Assembly: GCA_016802295.1 (NCBI GenBank)
Contig: JAESIW010000200.1
Span: 3,759,550-3,823,549 of the forward strand
From: Brachionus rotundiformis
Taxonomy: Eukaryota; Rotifera; Eurotatoria; Ploima; Brachionidae
Length of the DNA stretch: 64,000 bases
Direction: 5' to 3'
Shown here piece after piece: positions 1 through 10,400 of this stretch (its first letter is position 1; each line of letters opens with the position of its first letter). The translations under genes were made by a program, and so were the position numbers. Below the pieces are notes generated by a model. The model saw nothing but the letters and a program-made list of their open reading frames with translations, searched no databases and was not told where the DNA came from.

Positions 1-487
1 TAATTAATTTGAAATTTTTGATAAATTTTGTGTTTTTAATTGAATTGAGCACATGGTCATGTGATTATGGATTAAACGAATAAGAAAATTTTTGCTATAT
101 ATAGTTAATAAGTAATAGATGAATTTTTATTTTGATTCAATTAAATGAAATATTAACAAGAATAAATTTTGTGTGTTTAATCAAAAATTTATCTAAATAG
201 TTTTGTTTGTAAATAATATGTTTCGAAAAAGGCTTATGTTATAATATAATTTCATCTAGTTCGAGTTGGTAAATATATCATATTGATAAACTTGATCTTG
301 TAGTCACATATAAAAATTATTTAGAACATTTCAACTAATTTTATAAAAAACTATTCGTAAATCTTATAGAAATTAATCATCTTTTATATTTTTTTTTAAA
401 TCTTGATTAAAAAAGTTTATTTATTAGATTTTAAGCAACGTAAAGTTTAAAATAGAAGCATGTTCAAAAACCTATGATAATTTTTCA
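1..487. other. AT-rich sequence left of the first recognisable exon
   Basis: Very AT-rich sequence with no open frame of useful length. It may be an intron of the gene whose last exons follow, because that gene appears to lack its 5' part. No promoter or RNA gene could be recognised. Confidence 0.4.
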
Positions 488-1026
488 TTGCTATACTTGA
501 AAGCAAAAGTTTTCCTAATTAAACGATTGATTGACTCGCATAAAAGCCATTCTAGTCATTTAAAGCCGAATAATAAAGTAGTATTTGAAAATATTAAACC
601 AAATAGCAATATTATAGAAAATCAAAATGATAAAAAACCAAAATCGAAAAAAATTTTCTCAATGGAATCTATTTTGAACATTTTTTTCAAACCTGGAAAT
701 AATGACAGCCGTGAGATATCTGAATGTGTCAACCAAGCATACTCTAACACCATGGTACCTAGATCTGATTATGATTTTAAGTATGCTATTAATTTTTTTA
801 ATATATTATAAATTATTTATATTTTTTGTCAAAAAGTTCACATCAAATCGAAGAGGTTAATGTAAAGGATATGATGGATGATGATTTTGTGGTTACTGAC
901 AACGATTGGGAAGATTTACGTTCAAGAAATATTGCTTGCAGTGCGGTTGTTTTCGATGAGTTCATTAAGGAACTAGCGGCTATTTGCCAAGAACATTCGG
1001 TTTTGAATCAAGAAAATTACTTTTAA
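488..1026 (+). CDS. 3' part of a possible FHIP (FAM160)-family gene, two exons seen
   Basis: Two exon-like frames join cleanly: an upstream exon ending at 780 (TTTTAA|GTATGC) and a last exon 837-1026 (acceptor after a TTTTTTGTC tract). The join leaves two bases plus one, and the frame then runs to the TAA at 1024-1026. The 5' limit is uncertain; the exon may start at an AG a little after 488, and more exons probably lie outside the window. The C-terminal tail contains VFDEFIKELAAICQEHSVL, which resembles my memory of the C-termini of FHIP proteins. These are components of the FTS-Hook-FHIP complex that links early endosomes to dynein. The middle is low-complexity (Lys/Asn/Ser). The splice model is well supported by phase; the family call is weak and rests on one short motif. 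Confidence 0.45.
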
Positions 1027-1474
1027 AATTTTATCTAATTAAGTCTTCCTTTTTGTTTAAATTTTTTTTTTTAAATTAAAAAAAGTGATATATAAATTTG
1101 ATTCATTTGATCTGCTGAGCCTATAATAAGCTAAGAATATTTTTAATTTTATTTTTTGTTATGGTCTATTTTTATAATGGAATTTAAATTTAAGTTATTT
1201 AAAATTCTAAATAAATTTCACAATTTCTAAATAAATATTTTAGATACAAATTTATATTTTTAATTTTGTATGTAACCTTGTTCAAATGACGAGATGAGAA
1301 AAATTTTTTAAGTATTTTAATTATTAGTACCTTTAAAATAAGTGATAAATCCATTTGAAAGAAATTTGGTATTATAATTATATGATTGTTTTTTAATTTT
1401 AAACAATTTTATTCTCCGAGTATATAAACTGAAATAAGAAAAAATTCAAGTTAATTTAGATAAAATTTAGGAAA
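1027..1474. other. Intergenic spacer
   Basis: AT-rich spacer between the stop of the first gene and the ATG of RWDD2. The last part (about 1430-1474) contains AAATTTAG shortly before the RWDD2 ATG, compatible with a 3' splice site, but no other signal is clear. Confidence 0.4.
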
Positions 1475-2406
1475 ATGGAAAAAGAAAATATTGAAAAACA
1501 ATTATTAGAAATTGAAGTACTAAGAAGCATATACTCAAATTCAAATGAATTTACTTTTGACAATGAGGAGGCATTTTTCGAAGCTCAGGCTTTTTTGTCC
1601 CAGCCAGAAGACAAGACACTTTTGGAACGAAAACTAGGCTTTTCGATTAGATTTTCAGTTGATTGTTTTCATGATGAAAATAATTCAATTAAAGTATATT
1701 GAAAAAAAAACTAAAAATAAACTTTAAAGGCTATATTTCTAAGCTTCCATTAGAAATAGTTTGCCGACTACCTAGCTCTTATCCTCTATCAACTCCTCCA
1801 GATATTTTTGTAAGAAGTTTAAGCATAAATATTGATAGAAACTTTTCAGAAGAATTGTCAAATTATGTAAAGACATTCCATGACAATGATTCAGCTATAC
1901 TTAATATTATCGAATGGATCAAAGATAATGTGGGAAAATTCATTAATGGATCTTCTGACAAAAAAGCTCATAAGCAAGATAATAAAAGCACTGAAAAAGT
2001 GGCTTACGAACGAGTGTTTTTCTACAGTCACCATATATTTAGTTCAGAGAAACGACGCTGTATTTTCCAATGGGCTCAAGAACTCAATCTTACAGGATTT
2101 TTTATGCCCGGCAAACCAGGCATAATTTGTGTTGAAGGAGATAAGACAAGTGTTCAAAGCTATTGTGCTAAATTGAGAAGTGTACCTTGGCAAAAACTGC
2201 AGATAAAAGAGAACCAAAATTTTGAAATGAAGCCCAGTGAATGGCAAAGTGTCAGAAAGTTTGACAATTTCGAGCAAAAATTATTTACAAGCAATAATCA
2301 AACATTTGATTTAGGCTTATTGTTTGCTTATCTGAAGGAAAAAAATTTAGAATATGTATTCAATTTATATTTTGGTGTAGATGGCAAACTACCATCAGCA
2401 AGCTAA
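1475..2406 (+). CDS. RWDD2: RWD domain-containing protein 2 (RWDD2) homologue
   Basis: Two exons, 1475-1693 and 1744-2406, joined by a 50-base phase-0 intron (AAA|GTATAT...TTTCTAAG|CTT), give 293 residues, close to human RWDD2A. The N-terminal half is an RWD domain: an acidic start with LLEIEVLRSIY, then a strand and turn with LPSSYPLSTPPDIFVRS, the YPxxxPP signature of the fold. The C-terminal half is the DUF1115 domain typical of RWDD2, with SHHIFSSEKRR, WAQELNLTGFFMPGKPGIIC and VEGDK. RWD folds are protein-protein interaction modules related to UBC enzymes without the catalytic Cys; the exact role of RWDD2 is not established. Without the intron the frame stops at 1702, so a pure ORF reading would split the gene in two. 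The next gene starts only 96 bases downstream on the same strand. Confidence 0.87.
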
Positions 2407-2502
2407 ATAAATTATTTGTTTTAAAATGTTTACTTTTTTTTTAAATTGGGGTGTTACTTCCCAAAATTTATATTTTTGAACAATTTTTATAATCAAATTA
2501 GA

Positions 2503-2784
2503 ATGACAATATCCCTAAATCGAAACAGTTTGAGTGTTATTGGTTTGGTAGGTCTAATAGCTGCAACTTCTTATTTTATTCATATCAGTCCTTTATATCT
2601 TCAAACCGAACAATACAGTCAGTGTTTATTTTTTAAATAACAAAAATTCAATATTTTTTATTAATTAATTTTTTTAAAAATAGGATCTGAATTGAGAGAA
2701 AAAAAACTTGAGCCAAATACTAAAGGAATTGCAGCCTTGCCAGTAAACAAAGTGGAAAAACAAAAACCAGAAAGTGGTCTTTAG
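2503..2784 (+). CDS. 71-residue single-pass membrane microprotein, PIGBOS1-like at best
   Basis: Exon 1 (2503-2617) and exon 2 (2684-2784) join in phase 1 (TACA|GTCAGT ... AAAATAG|GATCTG) to give 71 residues. Residues of about 10-30 (SLSVIGLVGLIAATSYFIHI) form one hydrophobic helix; the remainder is charged, with an ELREKK segment. The layout of a short N-terminus, one helix, then a Gln/Glu/Lys-rich tail resembles PIGBOS1, a mitochondrial outer-membrane microprotein that contacts the ER. That resemblance is weak and partly compositional. The ATG lies 96 bases after the RWDD2 stop, and AAATTAG immediately precedes AATG, which looks like a splice acceptor at the start codon. Co-transcription with RWDD2 is therefore possible. 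I am fairly sure it is a gene and unsure of its family. Confidence 0.55.
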
Positions 2785-3150
2785 AATTGAAAAAAAAACA
2801 CTATTTTTTATTTTAAAAAACTGATTAATGATTTTGATTATCTTTTTTTCTTGATTAATTCTTAATTTAAAAAAAAATAAATAAAAACTAAATATTTAAT
2901 CTCAATTGCTTCAAGACATGATATTTAGTGACATTAATTTAAAATTCAAGATGAATTTCATCACTGAAAATTGGTTTGATATCAATTGCTTCTTTCGAGT
3001 CAGAGCGTAATGAGCTGGCACAGTTAAATCAGAATAAAGGACATTTACAAAAATTTATTCTGTTTATTGCGACCTTTGTCAATTATAAATATTCAAGTAA
3101 ATTTTACAAATATTCATCTAAAATTCAAAAAATTTTATTCATATTAAAAA
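2785..3150. other. Spacer before the first tyrosine-rich gene
   Basis: AT-rich spacer of about 365 bases. It presumably carries the promoter and 5' UTR of the secreted tyrosine-rich protein at 3151; no specific element is recognisable. Confidence 0.35.
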
Positions 3151-3513
3151 ATGATCTCAGGATACAGTTTTTTATTGTTTGTTTTTCTTGGATTGGTTTT
3201 AATGGTTGTGTCAGTTCCAACTGCGAATATGCAAGAACAAGATATGGCTGCCCAAACTGCCTCACCAAGATCAATGTACGGATACCATGATAACTATGGA
3301 AAATATGATAAATATGATAGATATGATTACAAGCCATATGGTTATGATAGCTACGATTATAAGCCATCATACAACAAATATGACGATTACAAACCATATA
3401 ATTCTTATAATGGTTATAATAACTATAATTATGGATACAAGTCGTACAAATATGATTACAAGCCATACCGAGGATCATATAGAAGAAAACATTATAACAG
3501 TTATGAATATTAA
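3151..3513 (+). CDS. Secreted tyrosine-rich repeat protein (copy 1)
   Basis: Intronless ORF of 120 residues starting at ATG 3151 after an AT-rich leader. Residues 1-24 are a clear signal peptide (FLLFVFLGLVLMVVSV). The mature part from about residue 40 is dominated by Tyr, Asp, Lys, Gly, Asn and Ser, with recurring YDYKPY, YDDYKPY and YKSYKYDYKPY motifs and no Cys. Secreted Tyr/Lys/Gly-rich proteins of this kind are typical of extracellular matrices, cuticles, eggshells and adhesives, where Tyr can be crosslinked or converted to DOPA. That role is inference from composition. A second gene of the same architecture lies at 40737-41075, so this is a small lineage-specific family. A nested +1 frame over the same bases is a shadow of the repeats. 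Confidence 0.75.
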   Translation: MISGYSFLLFVFLGLVLMVVSVPTANMQEQDMAAQTASPRSMYGYHDNYGKYDKYDRYDYKPYGYDSYDYKPSYNKYDDYKPYNSYNGYNNYNYGYKSYKYDYKPYRGSYRRKHYNSYEY

Positions 3514-5560
3514 ATAAATTTATATTTTTGTTTAAAATTTTAACAAATAAAAATGTTCAAATAACATTTGAATCTTTGAATTTTGTACTTTATAAAAGCT
3601 AATCAAAAGTGGCTAAGTTCTATCTATATTGCTTTCTTGTAAAGCATACTTAGATCTTTATAAAATATTTAACTGAAGAAAATTTTATATCATCTAAGGG
3701 CTTAAATTCTTCAATAAAGACACGATTTTGAGGGCACCTATTTCCAAGGGTTAACGGTAATATATATAATTTTTGAAATAGTTTCAGAAATTAAGATTTA
3801 GTCAACTTTTTTTAAAGAAAGTTTTTTAATACTAGTTAATGTTATTAAAAATAGTTAATATTGAAATAGAAATAAAAATCTAAGCTAATATTCTAAACTA
3901 AACTAGTAGATATATCATAGAAATAGTCAATTACTAAAAATAAATGTTTAAGTTTGAAATGCTTTATATGAATTACTTTTATTTTTTGTCTTATTTTTAA
4001 AATAAATATGCTTATTTAATAAATAATTATTACACAAGTCTTTATGGTTTTTAGTTCTTGACATATATAAAATAAATTAAAAGGTGAAATTATAATAAAG
4101 ATGAAATGTAAACGAATATAAATTTTTACATGTATTTGTTAAATTTTTTATCTATTAAGTTAAAACATTAAAAATATATTCTTGTAAAAAAATATTCTCT
4201 CATTAAGATGTTGAAATTATAATTTTTATTTTTTATAGGCTTATTGAAATTTCACAAAATTTTTTTCTTATGACAGTGATGATATGATTTTTTTGTAAAA
4301 ATTTAATTTTTATTTTTAATCTTTTTTTTAAAAAGGAACTAAATTTTAAGAGTTTTGAGTCATAAAGTACATATGATTTAATATTCAAATATTTTTATTT
4401 AAATTGTAAACTAGTTTTATATGTAAAAATGCAATGGGAATTTAAAATGATTTTTGTTTTTCTATTGTTAACCGTATAAACAAAATTACATTAGACTTTT
4501 AGTGCCTTTTTTATTCGATTTAAAAAAGAAGAAAATTAAATTCTTCAATTACAATTTTTACATTAAAAAAATACATATAAAAATATACATTTTATGTTTA
4601 AAAATTAATAAAAATAGTTTTTTATGCATTAAGATCTAAAGTAGAGTATTTTTTCTAAATTATAGCAAAATTTGTATCCAAATTTTTTGAAGATGAACTT
4701 GTCTATTTTGGAGAAAATTTTAAAATCTAACCGTTTTTTAAAAAATAAAAGTTGTTAATTTTAATCTAGGAATAATATCTTAAAAGTTTATTTACTTCAT
4801 CAGTTTTTTATCACCCACTTTTATTTTATTTTTAGCGACAATATTGTCAAAAAGATAAAAACTTATTTACATTGTTACGATATTCCATCTGAAGCTAATA
4901 AATGAGCACCAAATGCAATTATTTTGTTGATAGTTTTAGAGAAGCTAAAAAATTTAACTTCACATAAAACGATTGTTGTAATTTTTCGAAATTTAGGTTA
5001 TGAAAATCAATTGTTTTTCAAATTAAAATATAATTTAAATAAAGATAATAGTTTTTACGTTTTATTTAAATGTACTTGTTAAAATATATTAAAAACTAAT
5101 AAAAAAAAATTTCTGATAGTTAGGAAATTAAAATTGAATACAAGTTTCAATTTGGTAAGATTTCCAAATCAGGTCTTATTTAGGTCCAATACAATCATAG
5201 AAAAGATTGTTTAAATAAGAATTTAATTAGGAAAGTTATAGATGATTGGAACAGGTTGAGTAGTGTAGCTAATTGGAGCAAAGGCAGTAGATGGTCTAAA
5301 GTGCTTTACTATTAATGTTTATCATAAAATAGCCTTATTCCTCTCAAATAAGCCAATGGCTAACTTACCATTACTCAAAAATACTACGTAATAAAACTTT
5401 TGCCATTCTAAACCTTGAAATTAATAAGATAAATCAATTACAATTAATTTTTTGCCAAAATGAACATGAAAAAGTACTATTATTCCGATTTCTTTCAAGA
5501 CTTGCCACTCGACTAGACATAGAAGATCCAATAAGTCTTTTTGGCAAAATTCAAATGTGG
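3514..5560. other. Gene-free AT-rich stretch with repeat debris
   Basis: About 2 kb without a convincing gene. It holds a copy of a dispersed inverted-repeat element (3597-3760, listed separately). Around 5200-5540 short coding-like stretches, such as VIDDWNRLSS and LFRFLSRLATRLDIEDP, are interrupted by stops and could be a dead transposon end. The rest is plain AT-rich DNA. Confidence 0.4.
3597..3760 (+). mobile_element. MITE family 1, copy 1 (3' terminus present)
   Basis: Recognised by comparison with 33589-33770 and with the reverse complement of 60243-60412: shared interior (TGGCTAAGTTCTATCTATAT and following) and a shared end reading GGGCACCTATTTCCAAGGG then TTAACGGTAA. The same end occurs inverted at the 5' side of the copy at 33589, so the intact element has terminal inverted repeats starting TTACCGTAAACCCTTGCAAA. 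It is non-autonomous, with no coding frame. Confidence 0.6.
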
Positions 5561-5567
5561 TTATATA

Positions 5568-5764
5568 TTAACACTAGAAGCAACGAAAAAATTCGGTCAG
5601 TTTTTTTAAGCTGTAATAAAGGTAGTGAATAAAAATCATATATTTGTAAAATCAAATAACAGGCTATTGACAGAAGTAGTTAAAGATGAAAAAATATTCA
5701 TCCCTTCATTCTTCAAAATTTCCAAAAGAAGTCAAAATGACTTTTCTGGTGCTTCTAGTTTTAG
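5568..5764 (+). mobile_element. piggyBac-like MITE, degenerate
   Basis: TTAA (5568-5571) is followed by CACTAGAAGC, and the right end at 5751-5760 reads GCTTCTAGTT followed by TTAG. This is an inverted repeat of the left terminus with a decayed TTAA flank. The same termini and a TTAA duplication occur in the better-preserved element at 25009-25223. The interior (about 190 bases) is non-coding. The right-end segment recurs at 6366-6438. Confidence 0.5.
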
Positions 5765-6069
5765 AGAAATAATAATTTTATAAAGGCCATTAAAAAAGCT
5801 TACGGAAGTTTTTTTTCTGGGCGAAGTTCTGATTACATGAAGGTATTTGGGGGTTCAAACAGAAAATCTGTTTTTAAAGGCTATAAAATCAATTAAATAA
5901 TTCAATGATCAAACCCAAAATTAAATTTTTTAAGGAAGTTCCAATCTTAAATTATTGATATTTTTAGGCAAGATAACCTCGTCTAGACATTTAAGAAAAT
6001 ATTCTAATATTCAAAATTTTGATTTTTTTTTCATATTGCATCACATACTTTATTAAGAATAAAAAAATA

Positions 6070-6664
6070 GTTCAAACATTACTTTTAAGATGCTTTATTT
6101 CTTGTAATTATTTCTTATAAGATAAAACAAGAGTTCGAAATTTTTAAAAAAAGAATATATTGGCTCTTCTAGTGATAGCCTCTTCCTGCATTGATCAGTC
6201 TTTAAACCATATGGAATTTTTGGCAAAATTTTAATTTCTTCTAGCTTCTGAGACAACAACCATGTAAAAAGTCTACTTATTTGTTATTAATTAATTAAAG
6301 TGTACAAAAAGCACACTAATCGGGCAAAAAAACTCGATTGGTTTTAGCTAGAGGACCGAGTTTTATCCCTTCATTATAAATAGGTCTTCAAATTTTCCAA
6401 AAGAAGTCAGAATGACTTTTCTGGTGCTTCTAGTGTAAAAAATTCACAAATTAATCAAACAACATTACTTTTAAAATATTTTATTCTTTTATTATTTTTT
6501 ATAAGATAATACAAGAGTTTAAATTTTTTTAATTAATTTTCTCTAGTTTTTGAAACAACAACCATGTAAAAAGTCTACTTATTAGTTTATTAATTAATTA
6601 AAGTGTACAAAGAGCACACTAATCGGACAAAAAAACTCGATTAGTTTCAGCTAGAGGACCGAGT
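6070..6664 (+). repeat. Imperfect direct duplication of about 200-290 bases
   Basis: The segment 6232-6361 is repeated at 6533-6664 with few changes: ACAACAACCATGTAAAAAGT, GTGTACAAAAAGCACACTAA and GCTAGAGGACCGAGT occur in both. Flanking similarity extends left (6070-6150 against about 6463-6535, sharing CATTACTTTTAA and CAAGAGTT). Between the units lies a second copy (6366-6438) of the right end of the element at 5568. Together they look like nested or duplicated transposon ends. Confidence 0.65.
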
Positions 6665-7443
6665 GTGTGAGCAGGGTCCTTACGGTCCCGCTAAATTAAT
6701 CAAAAATATTAAAATTAAAGAGAGAGAGAGTGATCCTTAGAAGCCGAGTTTGTTTCATAAATTTATATTACAATGTATACACTGAAAAAGTAGCAAACGA
6801 GCAAAATAGAAATAAGAAAGAGAATTTTTTTTCGTATTTTTTTTTGCCAGAGTGCCAGGTTCGGGTCGGCGGTGTAGACCGGCTCGGACAGTCACGCCAA
6901 GGCATCGTTTCCACCAAAATCAAACCGTGCCAAGACATATCCCTGCATACTTGCATAAATTATCATAACAAACATGCCAATTAGCATACATTATGCGAAA
7001 TAATTTATTTAGTCAAAATCTCCATCATAAATTCTAGTCTAAAATAAAAATTAATTTCGCAATGGCAATCTAGTGCACACAATCGAATACAGTACATGTG
7101 TGCGCATGTAGCTAGAACCAAACTCAAGAACTTCATTAGTCTATATATACATATACAACTACATACATATACTAGATCTAATTGGGATATTTTCTATATT
7201 GTTTTTTTTTTTTTATTTTTTTTTTGATTTTTTTCTAATATTCGGTAAATATAATAAAAAATTAATTTTCTTTCCTTATAGACACAATTAAATGACGACT
7301 ATTTAATTTAAAAAAGAAAATATTTTATTTAAAAAAAATTTAAATGCTAAAAACCGCATGAATAGCTTAGCCTTGAGCAGACATATTGACACAATAAGTA
7401 AAAACACAACAAGTTAATTAGTTGGATAAACAACAAGAAAAGA
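6665..7443 (+). promoter_or_regulatory. CBP upstream region with GC-rich island at about 6845-6950
   Basis: After the repeats comes a hairpin-like GGGTCCTTACGGTCCC (about 6674-6689), an (AG)n run at 6718-6731, and a sharply GC-richer segment at about 6845-6950 (GGTTCGGGTCGGCGGTGTAG and following). AT-rich DNA then resumes up to the CBP start codon at 7444. In such an AT-rich genome an island just upstream of a large regulatory gene is a plausible promoter or 5' UTR exon. The short frames in it have no recognisable family. Confidence 0.35.
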
Positions 7444-10400
7444 ATGATGAACGAAATGGAGGCCGGTCCGCCGAACAAGCGGCCGAAAATCGGCGCCAAC
7501 CAGGCGAACGGGACGACGGGCATGTACAACAGCCAGATGTCGGAGTCGGCCGACGTGAACCTGATCGAGAGCCTGCTGCCGGACGAGCTGGTGCTGGGCG
7601 GCGAGGAGCAGCAGCAGCAGCAGGCGGCCAACGGCGACCAGTCATCGAACCAAATGTACCTGAAGATAATACCGGGCCAGTCGGGCTACATGCAGAACCA
7701 GCAGTACTCGGTGAGCTCGCCGGGCATGCAGAACGGGCAGCCGGGCCGCATGTCCTCCAATTCCACGCCCGCCGCCAACCCCGCCACCGCCGCCTCGTCC
7801 CACATGCAGCCATCTCACATGAACACCACTTTTCACAACGTAAGCAACGTCAACATAAACAACATCAACATTATGTTGCAGCCGAACGGCCAGCAGCACG
7901 GCGCCAACCCGCAGCCGGTCCGGTACGCGCCGCCCGCGCCCCAAATGCCCCTCAATCGGCCCCCTCAGATGCAGCCGAACCATAACCGTGTCGTAAACAG
8001 TAGCTACCCGGCAGGCGTGCGCCCGCCAGTCAGCGCAGCCCCGACCCCGGCCGCCGACCAGCCCGCCAATCGGCCGCCGTACCCGCCCAATCGAGCCAAT
8101 TTAGTAAACAGTAACCAAATGACGGCGCAGATGGCCCCGCACGCCCAACCCCAGTACCAGTACCAGTACTCGAACGCTCAATACCCGCCCAGCAACCAGC
8201 CCCAACAACAGCTGCCCCCAGCCCAGCAGCAGCAACAACAACAACAACAACAGCAACAACCACAGCCACAGAACAAACAGCCCCCGTCGGTTCCGCAGCC
8301 CGGCCAGGCACAGCTCAATTCGGTCAACGAACAAGAAAAGCGCAAGCTCATTCAGCAACAGCTCGTGCTGCTGCTACATGCGCACAAATGCTCGCAGCAC
8401 CCGGAGCGTGTGTGCACCGTGCCGCACTGTGCCACCATGAAAGAGGTGCTCGCTCACTTGACTCAGTGCAACGAGGGCCGCAATTGCGCGCGCGCTCACT
8501 GCGCCTCGTCACGTCAAATAATCGGCCATTGGAAAAACTGCAACAAACAAGACTGTCCTGTGTGCCATCCGCTCCGGCACAGCCAACAGCAGCAACAACA
8601 ACAGCAGCAGCAGCAGCAAAACAACAACAACACCCCGTCTAATGGCCCGCTTAGTGCTGGACAAACGCGCCCGCCAATCAATCTGCTCCAGCAGCAGCCA
8701 CAGCAGCCGCGCACCAACAAACCATGGCACGAAAAAATCACCACCGACATGCGCAAACACCTCATACAAAAAATTGTCCAGACCATATTTCCGACCCAAG
8801 ATACGAAAATATACACCGATCCGCGCCTGACCAACCTGGTCAACTATGCCATCCGAACCGAATACGAAATGTACGACCAGGCCGAAAATCAAGAGGAATA
8901 CTTTCACCTTTTGGCCGAACGTATATACAAAATACAAAAAGAATTCGAGGACAGACGAAACAACGCCAGTGTGCAGCGTCAGAGCAATCCATCCGGCGGC
9001 GATAGCGGCAAAGCGAACGATTTTCACACTCAACTAAATCCGTTGAACGCGTACAATCCGGACTTGTCGGCCGGCAACGGCGGTCCGCCCAACAAAATAG
9101 CGCCGTCGTCGGCCGATGTCAAAAAAAGCGTCAAAGTTAAACTAGAAGCGCAACAATCGGAGCCGAACGAGCTCAAGCTGACCGATCTAAAACAAGAAGA
9201 GCCAGCAGAGGTCAAGCTAGAGGTGAAAAAAGAGCCCGTCGAGGCGCTGGTTGCGAGCAGCAAGCAAATATCGCCCGTAAAGCAGGAAAAGTGCGACGTG
9301 AAGCCGAGCCAAGTGGCCAGTGGTGTGGCGAGTACACCGGCAACGGCGGCACCGGCGGCGGCTACTAGCTCGTCGGCCACGGCCTCGTCGTCCGCCGAGA
9401 GCGTGGCCACAACGAGCAAAGACGCGCACAACAAGCCAGTCATCAAATTTCCGTCCGAGTACTTGATCGAAAAGCTAATGCCCATTTTGGACACGATTAC
9501 AAACGACACGGACGCGTGGGCGTTTCTCGAGCCGGTCGATCCCGAACGTCTCGGCCTACACGACTACTTTACGATCATAAAACGACCAATGGACCTGTCC
9601 ACAATGAGACAAAAGCTCAACGAAGCCAAGTACATGAATCCGCAAGAGTTCGTCGACGACATGTGGCTAATGTTCAACAACGCTTGGCTGTATAACAAAA
9701 AAACTTCCAAAGTGTACAAAAATTGTACCAAATTGTCCGAGATATTCTCGTCACGCATCGACTCGGTGATGAAAGAAATGGGCTATTGCTGCGGTCAGCA
9801 GTACACATTTTCGCCTCAAGTTCTATTCTGCTACGGTAATCAAATGTGTTGTACGATAGCGCGCGACGGTGTCTACTTTTTGTACAACAATCCGGATCAA
9901 ACGCGACCAAACGTCAGCTGTGACAAGTACACGTATTGTTTGAAGTGTTTCGAGTCGAGCAAGAGCGACACGGTGCCGATTGGCGACGATCCGTCTCAGC
10001 CGCTAATCGACGTCAAAAAGAGCCTCTTTGTTCAAATGCGAAACGATCACGAAGAGCCCGAACAGTTTGTCGACTGTTCGGACTGTGGTCGCAAGTGGCA
10101 TCAAATATGCGCCTTGTACATGGAGCAAATATTTACCAAGTTTGTGTGCGAGACGTGTGTGAGGGAGAAGGCGGCGACGGCGGCCAAAAAAGAGAACAAT
10201 CGATTCGGCTCGTGCAAACTGCAGCGTACTCAATTGGGCGATTTTCTCGAGAATCGTGTCAACAGCTACTTGAAGTCGGCGACGGACAGCGACGCGCATC
10301 TGCGCGCCCAGACCGGCCGCGTCACCATACGCATCCTCTCGTCGGTGGACAAACAATGCGAGGTCAAGGCCATGATGAAGAGCCGATTCGAGGGCGAGCT

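Noticed and set aside
1690..1712. Single-base deletion or programmed frameshift in RWDD2 at an A-run
   Set aside because: A 50-base GT..AG intron explains the frame change, keeps the RWD motif and matches other intron sizes in the window.
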